From: 58-81 sp012729145
GTDB lineage: Bacteria; Synergistota; Synergistia; Synergistales; Thermovirgaceae
Direction of reading: 5' to 3'
Assembly (NCBI GenBank): GCA_040770625.1
Contig: JAXGIW010000002.1
Span: forward strand, 62,001 to 126,000
DNA length: 64,000 nt
Part shown: in pieces, positions 1-8,101 of the stretch
How the letters are laid out: every line of letters starts with the position of its first letter
Numbering within the stretch: the first letter of the stretch is position 1
Notes under the pieces: generated by a model
Database searches by the model: none
What the model was told of the DNA's origin: nothing
What the model saw: the letters and a program-made list of their open reading frames with translations, nothing else
Position numbers and translations under genes: made by a program

Positions 1-737
1 ATGTTGCCCGCACCGAAACCAGCCAGAACAAGTCCCTCGAGGCTTCTGGACCTGGAGAGACATGAAAGGGTCCAGTCCCCTCCGCCGAGGGATGCCCAAA
101 GTATCTCCACATCCTTTGCGGGCATTATAGCTCCTTCAAGCGCCGGGGGTCTGTTGGGCTTCCTGATTATCCTGATCTCACCGCCCACGAAATCGGCCAC
201 AGGGCCTCTCCCGGGAGCCGAGAAGGCATCCCTTCGATGGGCCACCTCCTTGGCGACCTCCGAAGCAGCGAAAAGCTGGTCCTGGAAACATGCCAGGACC
301 CCCATGCCCCACATGCACTCCGATGAAGCGGCCTTTACGGCTTGTGAGAGGTTGGCCATTGCATCAGACCCCTGAAGCCCGGGAGGCTGCATGGCCCCAG
401 TAAAGACCACTGGCTGGGGGTACGCCCACAGGAGGTCGGTCAGGTAGGCCATCTCCTCGAGGGAATCGGTCCCGCAGGTGACTACTATTCCCGAAGCACC
501 ATCCTTGACGAGTTTGCGCAGCAATTCTACGAGATCAGTGGTCATACGTATGGTATAGTGACTGCTGGGCTGGTGGCTCCAGTCGATCACCTGGAGATCT
601 CTTCCCAGGTCGGTCGGGAGAATCTCTACCAGGTCCTGGGCGGAGAGAGTAGGGACATAGCCGTTCTGTTTAGAGCTGAAGGTCATGCTGATGGTGCCGC
701 CGGTCCCAACAAAGGCAATCTTTTCACGGTGCGGCAT
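1..737 (-). CDS. L-asparaginase family amidohydrolase (partial, C-terminus beyond window)
   Basis: Read on the minus strand from ATG at 737, just after a strong SD (GGGAGGTGG), this frame stays open to the window edge, giving about 245 residues. The start MPHREKIAFVGTGGTISM carries the first asparaginase threonine motif (GTGGTIS, residues 12-18). The second motif follows as VTCGTDSLEE, and FTGAMQPPGLQGSD is a further family block. These belong to the asparaginase/glutaminase family that hydrolyses L-asparagine to aspartate and ammonia with two catalytic threonines. No signal peptide is visible, which suggests a cytoplasmic type I-like enzyme. It is divergent from trkA. Glutamine or a D-amino acid amide as the true substrate cannot be excluded. 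The C-terminal part is missing because the window ends. Confidence 0.9.
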   Translation of the reverse strand, partial: MPHREKIAFVGTGGTISMTFSSKQNGYVPTLSAQDLVEILPTDLGRDLQVIDWSHQPSSHYTIRMTTDLVELLRKLVKDGASGIVVTCGTDSLEEMAYLTDLLWAYPQPVVFTGAMQPPGLQGSDAMANLSQAVKAASSECMWGMGVLACFQDQLFAASEVAKEVAHRRDAFSAPGRGPVADFVGGEIRIIRKPNRPPALEGAIMPAKDVEILWASLGGGDWTLSCLSRSRSLEGLVLAGFGAGN

Positions 738-829
738 TGGTCCACCTCCCTTGTCCGGATAAGTTTACCACTTTTCTGTTGCAGGCAGAGTCAGGGTTGC
801 CTTATTCCTCCCGGGGGGTGAAGCAGAAG

Positions 830-2194
830 ATGAAGATCGTGATAATCGGAGCTGGAGAGGTAGGGTTCAGTGTAGCTTCCAGCCTTTCCCAGGAGGGGCA
901 CGATATCACCATTGTGGAGAGCAACGACGAGAGGGCCGCCAAGGCCGAGAACGAGCTCGACGTAATGGTTGTAAGGGGGAACGGTTCCAGACCCACGGTG
1001 CTTGAACAGGCGGGCATCTGTCCCGGCTGTGACACGGACCTCCTGATAGCCTGCTCCAACCATGACGAGGTCAATATAATGGCCTGCTGGATCGCCCGTC
1101 GTGCCGGGGTGAAGAGAGTGATCTCCAGGGCACGAGGGATGGAGTATACCGACAGCCCCACCTGGGCGAGACAGTTGGGGATAGACGTGATGATCTCGCC
1201 GGAGAGGTCCGTTGCCAGGGAGATAGAGGAGTTCCTCTCCATAAGCTCTGCTGTCCACACCGCAGAGTTCTTCGGGGGCAAGGTGGGGGTTTATGCGTTC
1301 AGGGTCAGCTCCGGTTCGGCCCTCATGGGGATACCCCTGAGGGATCTCCGTCGTATCCACCCGAAGATCACCGCCCTGGTCGTCTTTATCGAAAGGCAGG
1401 GAAAGGGTTTCGTGCCATCGGGAGAGGACAGGCTCGAGGCTGAGGATCTCTGTTTCACGGTTACCTCAAAGTCCCAGGCCCAGGACCTGGAGGAGCTGTT
1501 CACGAAGAAGAAGACCCCGGAGCTGAGAAGAGTTATCATCATCGGAGGAGGGAAGATCGGGTACCAGGTGGCCAGGAGGCTCGAGATAAGATACCCCAAG
1601 CTCGATATCAGGCTCATTGACCAGGACCGCGAGAAGTGCGAGAAACTCTCGAGGGAGCTTGAGAGGTCGATAATAATTCATGGGGACGGCATGGACGAGG
1701 AACTTCTCAGGTATGAGGGGGTAGATGAGGCTGACGGATTTGTAACTACAACGGCAAACGACGAGCACAACCTTCTTATCGGTGTGGTCGGAAAGGCCCT
1801 TGGGGCCAGTAAAAGCGTAGCGGTGGTGAGACGGGAGCTGCTCATGAGGCTTACGGATTACATTGCCGTCGATTCGATGGTCAACCCTAACCAGGCCCTG
1901 GCGACGGTAATAATGAGGCAGGTTCGCTACCCCTTCGGAACGGGCGCACTTTCGATCATTGACGAGATCGACGCCGAAGTTCTGGAACTTTCGATCCCTC
2001 ACGGCAGCACAGCCTGCGGGAAGAGGATAATGGACCTGGAGCTCCCAAAGGGCATACTGATTGCCCTTGTCTCGAGGAACGGAGAGATGTTCGTGCCGTG
2101 GGGGGATAACGATCTCAAGGAGAATGACGAGGTCCTTATCTTCGCCTCGGAAGAACTGATGCCCAGGGCAGTCGAGATACTGGGGGTGGAATAG
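830..2194 (+). CDS. trkA: Trk system potassium uptake protein TrkA
   Basis: A 454-residue cytoplasmic, nucleotide-binding regulator of the TrkH potassium channel. It has the duplicated TrkA plan: a Rossmann domain starting MKIVIIGAGEVGFSVA, a TrkA-C domain, then a second Rossmann fold near residue 235 (VIIIGGGKIGYQVARRL) and a second TrkA-C domain ending at LGVE. Length matches full-size TrkA (about 450-480). ATG at 830 was chosen because it begins the Rossmann strand and has a GGGGGG-type SD at 813-818. An upstream in-frame GTG at 818 is less likely. trkH follows after one base, so the two are almost certainly cotranscribed and act together in NAD(H)-gated potassium uptake. Confidence 0.95.
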   Translation: MKIVIIGAGEVGFSVASSLSQEGHDITIVESNDERAAKAENELDVMVVRGNGSRPTVLEQAGICPGCDTDLLIACSNHDEVNIMACWIARRAGVKRVISRARGMEYTDSPTWARQLGIDVMISPERSVAREIEEFLSISSAVHTAEFFGGKVGVYAFRVSSGSALMGIPLRDLRRIHPKITALVVFIERQGKGFVPSGEDRLEAEDLCFTVTSKSQAQDLEELFTKKKTPELRRVIIIGGGKIGYQVARRLEIRYPKLDIRLIDQDREKCEKLSRELERSIIIHGDGMDEELLRYEGVDEADGFVTTTANDEHNLLIGVVGKALGASKSVAVVRRELLMRLTDYIAVDSMVNPNQALATVIMRQVRYPFGTGALSIIDEIDAEVLELSIPHGSTACGKRIMDLELPKGILIALVSRNGEMFVPWGDNDLKENDEVLIFASEELMPRAVEILGVE

Positions 2195-2195
2195 T

Positions 2196-3647
2196 TTGAG
2201 ACTGGCCGTCGTTGCCAAGGTCCTCTCTCTTCTCTGTCTTCTCGTCTCGCTATTCATGGTGTTCCCTATGATATGGTCACTGGCCGACGGTTCAAACGAC
2301 CTTCCGGCCTTGTCTGGCGGCATGGCTACCGGGCTGTTAGTTTCGGCGGTTCTTTTTGCTGTCGGCTTCAAGGCAAAAGCAAGGGACCTGGGTGTACGCG
2401 AGGCCTTCGCAGTGGTCTCTCTCTCGTGGGTCTTTGCCTCGGCTATTGGTGGAGTACCCTACCTTCTGAACGGGACGGTCTCCAGCTTCACCGATGCCTT
2501 TTTCGAGGCCATGTCAGGTTTCACAACTACCGGTGCTTCCATTTTGACGGATATCCAGTCCAATCCAAGGGGCATACTCTTCTGGCGCGATCTCACCCAT
2601 TGGCTTGGGGGCATGGGGATCATAGTTCTCAGCCTAGCGATCCTGCCCTTCCTGGGGGTAGGCGGGATGCAGCTCTACAAGGCTGAGGTGCCCGGACCCG
2701 TGCCGGAGAAGATCACTCCACGGGTCCGCCAAACGGCACTTTTGCTCTGGGGAGTCTATGTTCTGCTTTCTGCGATTCAGGTCGGGGCGCTGATGCTTGG
2801 GGGGATGGACCTCTTTGAATCGCTGACCCACACATTCGGTACGATGGCGACCGGAGGGTTCTCCCCGCTCAACGGAAGCATAGGCCAATACGGGAACCCG
2901 TACTTCGAATGGGTGATAACCCTTTTCATGTTCCTGGCGGGGGCCAATTTCGTGCTTCATTATCTCGCTCTCAAGGGTGATCTTGGCGCATGGTGGCGTG
3001 ACGAGGAGTTCCGTTTCTATGCAAAGATCACAGTAGCATCTGTTCTTGCCGCCACTGCGGTCCTTTTCGCTACCGGGACCTACGGAACCTTGTCCGATTC
3101 TTTCCGTTACGGGGCTTTCCAGGTCGTCAGCATTCTGACAACAACGGGTTATGTTACCTCTGATTACGAACTTTGGCCCTTCTTTATCCAGTACCTTCTG
3201 TTGTTCCTGATGTTTGTCGGAGGATGCGCAGGATCGACCGGAGGCGGGATAAAGAACATGAGGATAATAGTCCTAATGAAACACGTTGGTGCCGAACTCA
3301 AGAGGCTCCTTCACCCCAAGGCTATATTTACCGTAAGGATCGGGGGCAGGGTCCTGGAGAGGGAGGTCATATCCTCGGTAACGGCTTTTTTCGTGATGTA
3401 CATAGGGCTTTTCTCCCTTGCGGCCATGGTGATGGCCGCCCTGGGTCTGGATGTAATTTCGGCCGTTGCCAGTGTTGCGGCGACTATAGGCAATATAGGT
3501 CCGGGGCTGGGTTCAGTAGGTCCCTCGGAGAACTATGCCCATATCCCTGTGGCGGGAAAGTGGGTCCTCTCTTTCTGCATGCTTCTCGGGAGGCTCGAGA
3601 TCTATACGGTTATGATGCTTTTCCTCCCCGGGACCTGGAGGAGATAG
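2196..3647 (+). CDS. trkH: Trk system potassium uptake protein TrkH
   Basis: A 483-residue polytopic membrane protein, the pore subunit of Trk potassium uptake. Four filter-type glycine loops are visible, as expected for the four-fold pseudo-repeat: SGFTTTGAS, FGTMATGGFSP, ILTTTGYVTS and ATIGNIGPGLGS. The GGCAGSTGGGIK block before the last repeat is also typical of TrkH. The start is TTG at 2196, one base after the trkA stop, with GGGGGTGG at 2181-2188 as SD inside trkA. An internal ATG would remove the first helix. It pairs with the adjacent TrkA. Confidence 0.95.
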   Translation: MRLAVVAKVLSLLCLLVSLFMVFPMIWSLADGSNDLPALSGGMATGLLVSAVLFAVGFKAKARDLGVREAFAVVSLSWVFASAIGGVPYLLNGTVSSFTDAFFEAMSGFTTTGASILTDIQSNPRGILFWRDLTHWLGGMGIIVLSLAILPFLGVGGMQLYKAEVPGPVPEKITPRVRQTALLLWGVYVLLSAIQVGALMLGGMDLFESLTHTFGTMATGGFSPLNGSIGQYGNPYFEWVITLFMFLAGANFVLHYLALKGDLGAWWRDEEFRFYAKITVASVLAATAVLFATGTYGTLSDSFRYGAFQVVSILTTTGYVTSDYELWPFFIQYLLLFLMFVGGCAGSTGGGIKNMRIIVLMKHVGAELKRLLHPKAIFTVRIGGRVLEREVISSVTAFFVMYIGLFSLAAMVMAALGLDVISAVASVAATIGNIGPGLGSVGPSENYAHIPVAGKWVLSFCMLLGRLEIYTVMMLFLPGTWRR

Positions 3648-3699
3648 GAAGATTCAGGAGGCGTGAGACCTGATCCGTAAACCCAAGAATAAAGGGTTT

Positions 3700-3734
3700 G
3701 AACGGTAAACAGCAAACGGGCCGAGAATCGCAAG
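3700..3734. repeat. Degenerate heptamer repeat tract
   Basis: Between trkH and the LUD gene the sequence runs in 7-base units: GAACGGT, AAACAGC, AAACGGG, then weaker copies (CCGAGAA, TCGCAAG). It is one of several such tracts in this window. The following hairpin also contains the GTAAACAG unit, so the tract and the terminator may share an origin. Confidence 0.65.
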
Positions 3735-3745
3735 CCGCAAAAAAC

Positions 3746-3795
3746 AAAGGCGCGTAAACAGTTTTTCACCGTCTACTGTTTACGCGCCTTTATGC
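3746..3795. terminator. Bidirectional hairpin terminator between trkH and the LUD gene
   Basis: A perfect 16-bp inverted repeat (AAAGGCGCGTAAACAG at 3746-3761, CTGTTTACGCGCCTTT at 3776-3791) with a 14-base loop separates the convergent trkH and LUD-domain genes. The arms are A-rich on one side and T-rich on the other, so it could end transcription in both directions. Confidence 0.75.
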
Positions 3796-3832
3796 CCTGC
3801 TTTTTCGTCTTACTTCTAACCTCTGACGGATC

Positions 3833-4495
3833 CTAGTACCCCAGCTCCTCCCCGACGATAATTACATGTACGTCGCGTCCGAAGGGGGCTCTCTCAAGGA
3901 CAAGGGTGGCCCGGCAGAACCGGTTCGGGACCTTGCAGTTGACACAGAAGCCGGTGTTTGCGCAAGGGATGTCTATCCCTTTGCTGATGGCGTTAAGCGG
4001 TGTGGCTACGTCCCTTATCCTCTGGGTAGCGGACTGTATATCGCGACTGACCTTGTTGATGCCCACGACAAAGATGATCCGGTTCCTTGCCCAGGCCATG
4101 GCTGCCACGCGGTTGCCCGTTCCGTCGATGTTCACCAGCATCCCGTCCAGAGTGACCCCGTTGGAGCTGGAAAGGAAGACATCGCTGGTGTTCTCCTCTT
4201 CCCATCTCCTCGATCTGTCCTCAGGGGCGAGCGACGGGTCCCAGTGCTCGAAAACCCTGCAATTCCTGGCCTGGAGCTCTTCGAAGAGCCCCAGTTCCCG
4301 GATGGTTGATGATCCGGGGACCCCTACGGAAGAGCCCTCCGGGACCAGTTCCATCACCTTGTTAACGGCCTCTTCGCTGGACCCGGCATAGACCGCCTTG
4401 AACCCGTTGGCCTCCAGGGCCTTCACCACGCTCTTGCCGAGGTGCTCGTTATAAGTCCTTCTGACTTCAAGGTTCTTCTTCTGCATCGGATTCAT
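3833..4495 (-). CDS. LUD-domain (LutC/YkgG-like) protein
   Basis: A 220-residue soluble protein of the LUD family (lactate utilisation C-type domain, former DUF162). Diagnostic stretches are GSSVGVPGSSTIRELGL near residue 55, SSNGVTLDGMLVNIDGTGNRVAAMAWA near 110-135, and VVGINKV. A Cys pair lies in the C-terminal part (CANTGFCVNCKVPNRFC), as in stand-alone LUD proteins of anaerobes. Family members occur in oxidation of lactate or other hydroxy acids, but no lutA or lutB neighbour is present, so the substrate is unknown. ATG at 4495 has an AAAGGGG SD; a second ATG three codons downstream is possible. It is convergent with trkH. Confidence 0.85.
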   Translation of the reverse strand: MNPMQKKNLEVRRTYNEHLGKSVVKALEANGFKAVYAGSSEEAVNKVMELVPEGSSVGVPGSSTIRELGLFEELQARNCRVFEHWDPSLAPEDRSRRWEEENTSDVFLSSSNGVTLDGMLVNIDGTGNRVAAMAWARNRIIFVVGINKVSRDIQSATQRIRDVATPLNAISKGIDIPCANTGFCVNCKVPNRFCRATLVLERAPFGRDVHVIIVGEELGY

Positions 4496-4606
4496 AGGTC
4501 TTTCCCCTTTCCCTTAATGTTTTTTCCCTTGGTTCCAGCGTCCCAATTTTATCAGAACACCGACGGGATATGAAAAGGCCCGAGGCTATGGATCAGTATG
4601 ACAATT

Positions 4607-4634
4607 TTGCCAAAAAGTGTTATTCTCTTATGCT
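4607..4634 (+). promoter_or_regulatory. Possible promoter for the small His-tailed gene
   Basis: TTGCCA at 4607-4612 and TATGCT at 4629-4634 are separated by 16 bases and lie 22 bases upstream of the ATG at 4656. The match to sigma-70 consensus is fair only. Confidence 0.4.
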
Positions 4635-4655
4635 AAAGAGAATGGAGGGATAACC

Positions 4656-4931
4656 ATGTGCAGAGTGATAACCCCCGATCAGAGTGGAGGACACGCCCAT
4701 GTCGATGATCCGCTTTCGATTGCGGAGCTTCTGAGAGAGACCCTGTCGCAGGAGCTCGATGCCATGACCGAACTGGCAGCAAGATACCACATCATAGAAG
4801 ATGAAGAGATCCGCCACTCCCTGGGGTACCTGATAGGATCCCGCAGAAAAGACCTGGCTGTCCTGTGGGACCTTCTCCAGAAAGCCGAGGAGAAGGCCTT
4901 TGGTGGTCACCACCATGGGCATGAGCATTAG
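4656..4931 (+). CDS. Small helical protein with His-rich tail, function unknown
   Basis: A 91-residue protein not assigned to a named family. ATG at 4656 follows GGAGGG by six bases. Residues about 20-75 form two amphipathic helices rich in acidic and His residues (LLRETLSQELDAMTELAARY, EDEEIRHSLGYLIGSRRKD). This recalls half of a ferritin-like four-helix bundle, in which Glu and His residues bind metal, but this is only a resemblance. The protein ends in a His-rich tail (GGHHHGHEH) that could bind metal. It is monocistronic, between a divergent LUD gene and a repeat tract. A dimer forming a four-helix bundle would be a reasonable guess. Confidence 0.7.
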   Translation: MCRVITPDQSGGHAHVDDPLSIAELLRETLSQELDAMTELAARYHIIEDEEIRHSLGYLIGSRRKDLAVLWDLLQKAEEKAFGGHHHGHEH

Positions 4932-5129
4932 GTTGGGATCGGGTAAGGCCTGGATCGTAACGGGAGACGCATGACTAGTAGATCGTGAATCGTAAATCGT
5001 GCATCGTGAAGCAACCCGGGAGACATGCGAGACGCAGCAGGAGACAGGGAGGGCCGAAACCCTTGAAACGCGGGAGAAAACTGCGACCTCCAAAAATGCT
5101 TGAACGATTTTCGTGAAAAAACATGACAA
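4932..5129. other. Gene-free stretch upstream of the ylxM-ffh operon
   Basis: About 310 bases separate the small His-tailed gene from ylxM. The first 200 hold the heptamer repeat tract at 4982-5009 and purine-rich sequence with recurring GGAGAC and GAGAC words. I see no gene or RNA in it. The rest (5130-5241) holds a terminator and a promoter, listed separately. Confidence 0.6.
4982..5009. repeat. Four tandem heptamers (ATCGTGA type)
   Basis: Four head-to-tail 7-base units are seen directly: ATCGTGA, ATCGTAA, ATCGTGC, ATCGTGA. The unit is the same as in the tracts at 19.5, 20.5 and 45.0 kb. Confidence 0.85.
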
Positions 5130-5164
5130 ACCCGGGGGATGCCAGATATGGCACCCCCCGTTTT
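5130..5164 (+). terminator. Terminator-like hairpin before the ylxM promoter
   Basis: A GC-rich inverted repeat (CGGGGGATGCC ... GGCACCCCCCG) with a short loop and one mismatch is followed by TTTT at 5161-5164. It lies just upstream of the ylxM-ffh promoter and probably insulates that operon. Confidence 0.65.
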
Positions 5165-5167
5165 GCT

Positions 5168-5211
5168 GTCAAGTAATTATACTTGACAGGCCTGAAGCGG
5201 ACTCCTATAAT
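5168..5211 (+). promoter_or_regulatory. Consensus sigma-70 promoter overlapping a 20-bp palindrome
   Basis: TTGACA (5183-5188) and TATAAT (5206-5211) are both perfect sigma-70 hexamers with 17-base spacing. The -35 box overlaps the right arm of a perfect palindrome at 5168-5187 (GTCAAGTA-ATTA-TACTTGAC). The promoter would drive ylxM-ffh-rpsP-khpA-rimM-trmD-rplS. The palindrome looks like an operator whose occupation would block the -35 region; no regulator is identified. Confidence 0.85.
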
Positions 5212-5241
5212 CGTCCACTGTGCATATTTGGAGGTGTCCCA

Positions 5242-5598
5242 TTGAAAGACCAGATAGAGCACAGGGTAATGCTTTCAAGACTCTTCGACTTTTACGAGCC
5301 GGTCCTTACAGAGAAACAGCGGGAGGCCTTTCGTCTCCACGTGCTGGAGGACTGGTCGCTCTCCGAGGTCGCCGAAAGACTCGAGGTGACCAGGCAGGGA
5401 GCCCATGATCTCGTTCAGAGGGGCAGGGACCGCCTCCTGGAGATGGAGGGACTGCTGGGTTTTTCTGCAAAGGATGCCAAATGGGAAAGGCACTTCAGGG
5501 AACTAGGGAGATGGTACCAGCGCCATATGGAGAAGATATCCCAAGAAGCTGCCGCCGAACTTGCGGTCTTGCTTGCCCCTGAAGAGCGGGAGGGCTGA
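5242..5598 (+). CDS. ylxM: YlxM/p13 family DNA-binding protein (SRP operon)
   Basis: A 118-residue helix-turn-helix protein of the UPF0122 (YlxM) family. The body MLSRLFDFYEPVLTEKQREAF followed by WSLSEVAERLEVTRQGAHD is a sigma-70 region 4-like HTH at residues 10-60, typical of YlxM. The start is TTG at 5242, with GGAGGTG at 5230-5236; no ATG lies nearby in frame. It is first in an operon with ffh eight bases downstream. This linkage is conserved in Gram-positive and related bacteria, where YlxM is associated with the signal recognition particle pathway. Whether it acts on SRP RNA or on transcription is not settled. Confidence 0.9.
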   Translation: MKDQIEHRVMLSRLFDFYEPVLTEKQREAFRLHVLEDWSLSEVAERLEVTRQGAHDLVQRGRDRLLEMEGLLGFSAKDAKWERHFRELGRWYQRHMEKISQEAAAELAVLLAPEEREG

Positions 5599-5606
5599 TA
5601 CGCCTT

Positions 5607-6944
5607 ATGTTCGATTCGCTCAGGGAACGCCTTGAAGGTGTGTTCAAAGGGCTCAGGAGCAGGGGGAAACTGACGGAAGAGGACATCTCCGTCGCCTTGA
5701 GGGATGTCAGGAGGGCGCTCCTGGAGGGTGACGTCAACTTCCGGGTTGTCAAGGACCTGGTGGACAGGATCCGTGAACGTGCTGCCGGAAGGGATGTGCT
5801 CGACTCGATCACTCCTGCCCAGCAGGTGATCGCCATAGTCTACGAGGAGATGGCGGCTCTGATGGGCTCGGGGCGTCAATCCTTGTCCTTCTCCCCGAAA
5901 CCTCCGACGAAATACCTCCTTGTGGGGCTCCAGGGTTCGGGGAAGACGACGACCTGCGTCAAGATAGCCAAGAAGATCTCCGACGGCCACAAGCCTCTAG
6001 TGGTCGGATGCGACCTGAGGAGACCTGCCGCCGTGGACCAGCTCAGGATACTCGCCGGGCAGGCCGGAGTGGGCTTCTTTGGCCCCTCTGGGGGAGAGAA
6101 GGATGTCCTCCCTCTTGTCCGCAGGGCAGAGGAGTACGCGGCCCGGAGGCTTTACGATGTCATTCTCTTCGACACGGCAGGCCGTCTCAACATCGATGAC
6201 CAGCTCATGGAGGAGCTTGCCTCTCTTGGAGGGATCCTCTCCCCGACAGAGACTCTCCTGGTGGTCGATTCGATGACAGGTCAGGAAGCTGTCAACGTCG
6301 CAGCTGCCTTCAACGACAAGATCCCCCTTAGCGGGATCGTCCTGACGAAGCTTGATGGTGACTCAAGGGGAGGGGCTGCCCTGAGCATAAGGGCAGCCAC
6401 CGGGGTTCCGGTCAAACTCGCTGGTGTTGGAGAAAAGGTCACTGACATCGAGCAGTTCGATCCCCGGAGGATGGCCCAACGCGTTCTGGGTATGGGGGAT
6501 GTCCAGGGTCTGGTGGAGAGGATCCAGGAGGCTGCCGACGACAGGGAGATCGAGAAGATAGCAGCTTCGGTCAAAAAGAAGAGGATGACCATGGATGACA
6601 TGCTCCTTCAGATCAGGCAGGTCAGGAAGATGGGGCCCCTGGACAAGGTTCTCGAGATGATACCCGGTGCGGGCAGGGTCAAGGGGCTGGACAATGTTCA
6701 GCTCGACCCCGGGCGACTTGCCCATGTGGAGGCAGTGATCCTGTCCATGACAAAAAAAGAGAGGGAGAACCCCCAGATAATCAAGGGCAGCAGGCGCAGA
6801 AGGATCGCCCAGGGGTCAGGTACCTCGGTGCAGATGGTAAATCAGGTCCTGAAGCAGTTCGAGCAGATGAGCATGTTGATGAAGCGGTTCGCTCCAGGTA
6901 AAGGGGCGAAACTGCCCAGGGGATTCCCCCCCATTCCCATGTAG
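5607..6944 (+). CDS. ffh: Signal recognition particle protein Ffh (SRP54)
   Basis: A 445-residue SRP GTPase that binds signal peptides and SRP RNA and delivers ribosome-nascent chains to FtsY at the membrane. The N domain (residues 1-85) is followed by the G domain with P-loop GLQGSGKTTTC, the DLRRPAAVDQL block, DTAGRLNIDDQLM, and TKLDGDSRGGAALS. The C-terminal M domain from about residue 300 is Met-rich (MTMDDMLLQIRQVRKMGPL, EQMSMLMKRF) and contains the RNA-binding helices (SRRRRIAQGSGTSVQMVN). ATG at 5607 has a GGGAGGG SD within the end of ylxM. It is followed by ribosomal and tRNA/rRNA maturation genes in the same direction. Confidence 0.98.
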   Translation: MFDSLRERLEGVFKGLRSRGKLTEEDISVALRDVRRALLEGDVNFRVVKDLVDRIRERAAGRDVLDSITPAQQVIAIVYEEMAALMGSGRQSLSFSPKPPTKYLLVGLQGSGKTTTCVKIAKKISDGHKPLVVGCDLRRPAAVDQLRILAGQAGVGFFGPSGGEKDVLPLVRRAEEYAARRLYDVILFDTAGRLNIDDQLMEELASLGGILSPTETLLVVDSMTGQEAVNVAAAFNDKIPLSGIVLTKLDGDSRGGAALSIRAATGVPVKLAGVGEKVTDIEQFDPRRMAQRVLGMGDVQGLVERIQEAADDREIEKIAASVKKKRMTMDDMLLQIRQVRKMGPLDKVLEMIPGAGRVKGLDNVQLDPGRLAHVEAVILSMTKKERENPQIIKGSRRRRIAQGSGTSVQMVNQVLKQFEQMSMLMKRFAPGKGAKLPRGFPPIPM

Positions 6945-7029
6945 GAAGGACCGCCGCGCCCCTTGTTCATGGAAACGGCATTTATTGGATCTATGGAACA
7001 GTAGAATAAATACAGGAGGTGGCAGACAT

Positions 7030-7299
7030 ATGGCAGTTCGTATTCGCCTAGCAAGGTTCGGCCGTAAGAAGCAGCCCTTTTACCGACTGGTAGTTGCCGA
7101 CTCGAGGGCGCCCCGTGACGGTGCTTTCATCGAACAGATAGGGTCATACGACCCCATGAAGGAGCCGGCAGCGCTGAAGGTCCAGGAGGACAGGGCCCTT
7201 TACTGGCTGGGTGTTGGAGCGCTTCCGTCGGATACGGCCCGGGCGATCCTGAAGAAGACGGGAGTCTGGGACAAGTTCACATCCGGGAAGAAGCAGTAA
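7030..7299 (+). CDS. rpsP: 30S ribosomal protein S16
   Basis: An 89-residue S16 protein of the small ribosomal subunit. It begins MAVRIRLARFGRKKQPFYRLV, the hallmark of the family, and contains DSRAPRDGAFIEQIGSYDP. ATG at 7030 is set by AGGAGGTGG at 7015-7023. The 85 bases between ffh and rpsP contain no clear terminator, so read-through from the upstream promoter is likely. khpA follows after 12 bases. Confidence 0.98.
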   Translation: MAVRIRLARFGRKKQPFYRLVVADSRAPRDGAFIEQIGSYDPMKEPAALKVQEDRALYWLGVGALPSDTARAILKKTGVWDKFTSGKKQ

Positions 7300-7311
7300 C
7301 GGGATCCGCTC

Positions 7312-7557
7312 ATGCCGGATTACGAGGAACTCGTGGGGTTCATCGTCAGGAGCATTGTTTCCGATCCTGACGGTGTGACGATCACGTCACAGAGAAGCGT
7401 CGGAGGAGTTGTAAAGGTACTGGTAAGGGTTTCAAGGGACGACATGGGGCGGCTGATAGGCAAGCACGGCGTTACGATAAACGCCATCAGGATGGTTGCC
7501 AGAGCTGCCGCTGTCAAACCCGGCGAGAAAGTGGAAGTGGACATCCTGGAAGACTGA
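7312..7557 (+). CDS. khpA: KH-domain RNA-binding protein KhpA (YlqC)
   Basis: An 81-residue single KH-domain protein. The GxxG loop is seen as GRLIGKHGVTINAIR (residues 43-57). It starts MPDYEELVGFIVRSIV, matching KhpA/YlqC. The family binds RNA, often as a heterodimer with KhpB, and is implicated in cell-envelope and division control in Gram-positives. Its place between rpsP and rimM is the conserved location. It ends 11 bases before the rimM start. Confidence 0.93.
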   Translation: MPDYEELVGFIVRSIVSDPDGVTITSQRSVGGVVKVLVRVSRDDMGRLIGKHGVTINAIRMVARAAAVKPGEKVEVDILED

Positions 7558-7567
7558 GGTGGCAGCC

Positions 7568-8101
7568 TTGAAAGGACCCACAATGGTGACTATAGGACGG
7601 ATCCTTGGCGCCCACGGGGTCAGGGGCGAGATCAAGGTCCTTCCGCTCACGGATTTTCCGGAGCGTTTCCTCGATATGGACAGGATCGACATCTTCCGGC
7701 CGGAGGGGAAGCTGATAGCTTCGCTTTCGATCCGAACCATCAGACTTCACGAGGGGAAGGGCCTCTTTCTTGTAGGGTCCGAAGATATCAGCGATCGGGA
7801 TAAGGCACAGGCCCTTGAGGGCGGTCTCATTATGGTGGATCCTTCCGAAAGGGTCCCCTTGCCTGAGGGCAGTTACTGGATCGAGGATATTGTGGGTCTT
7901 GCGGTAGTCCTCTCAGGAACAGGCGAAGAGCTGGGCAAGGTGGAGGATGTTCTCCGGACGGGAGTTCATGATGTCTACTCCCTAAGGACACCTGAAGGCG
8001 ACGTAAGGATGATCCCGGCAGTCCGCGAAGTGGTCCTTAGAGTCTCACCCGAAGAGGGGGTTATTGAGATAAGTCTGCCGGAGGGGCTCTGGGATCGATG
8101 A
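7568..8101 (+). CDS. rimM: Ribosome maturation factor RimM
   Basis: A 177-residue 16S rRNA processing factor that binds S19 during assembly of the 30S head. The N-terminal RimM domain starts VTIGRILGAHGVRGEIKVLPLTD; the C-terminal PRC-barrel-like domain contains LPEGSYWIEDIVGLAV and DVRMIPAVREVVLRV. TTG at 7568 is preferred because GAGGTGG lies 5-6 bases upstream; an ATG at 7583 (MVTIGR) is the alternative. The stop overlaps the trmD start (ATGA at 8098-8101), suggesting translational coupling. Confidence 0.95.
   Translation: MKGPTMVTIGRILGAHGVRGEIKVLPLTDFPERFLDMDRIDIFRPEGKLIASLSIRTIRLHEGKGLFLVGSEDISDRDKAQALEGGLIMVDPSERVPLPEGSYWIEDIVGLAVVLSGTGEELGKVEDVLRTGVHDVYSLRTPEGDVRMIPAVREVVLRVSPEEGVIEISLPEGLWDR

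Noticed and set aside
1466..2371. 301-codon antisense frame opposite trkA and trkH
   Set aside because: It spans two well-supported genes and shows no domain.
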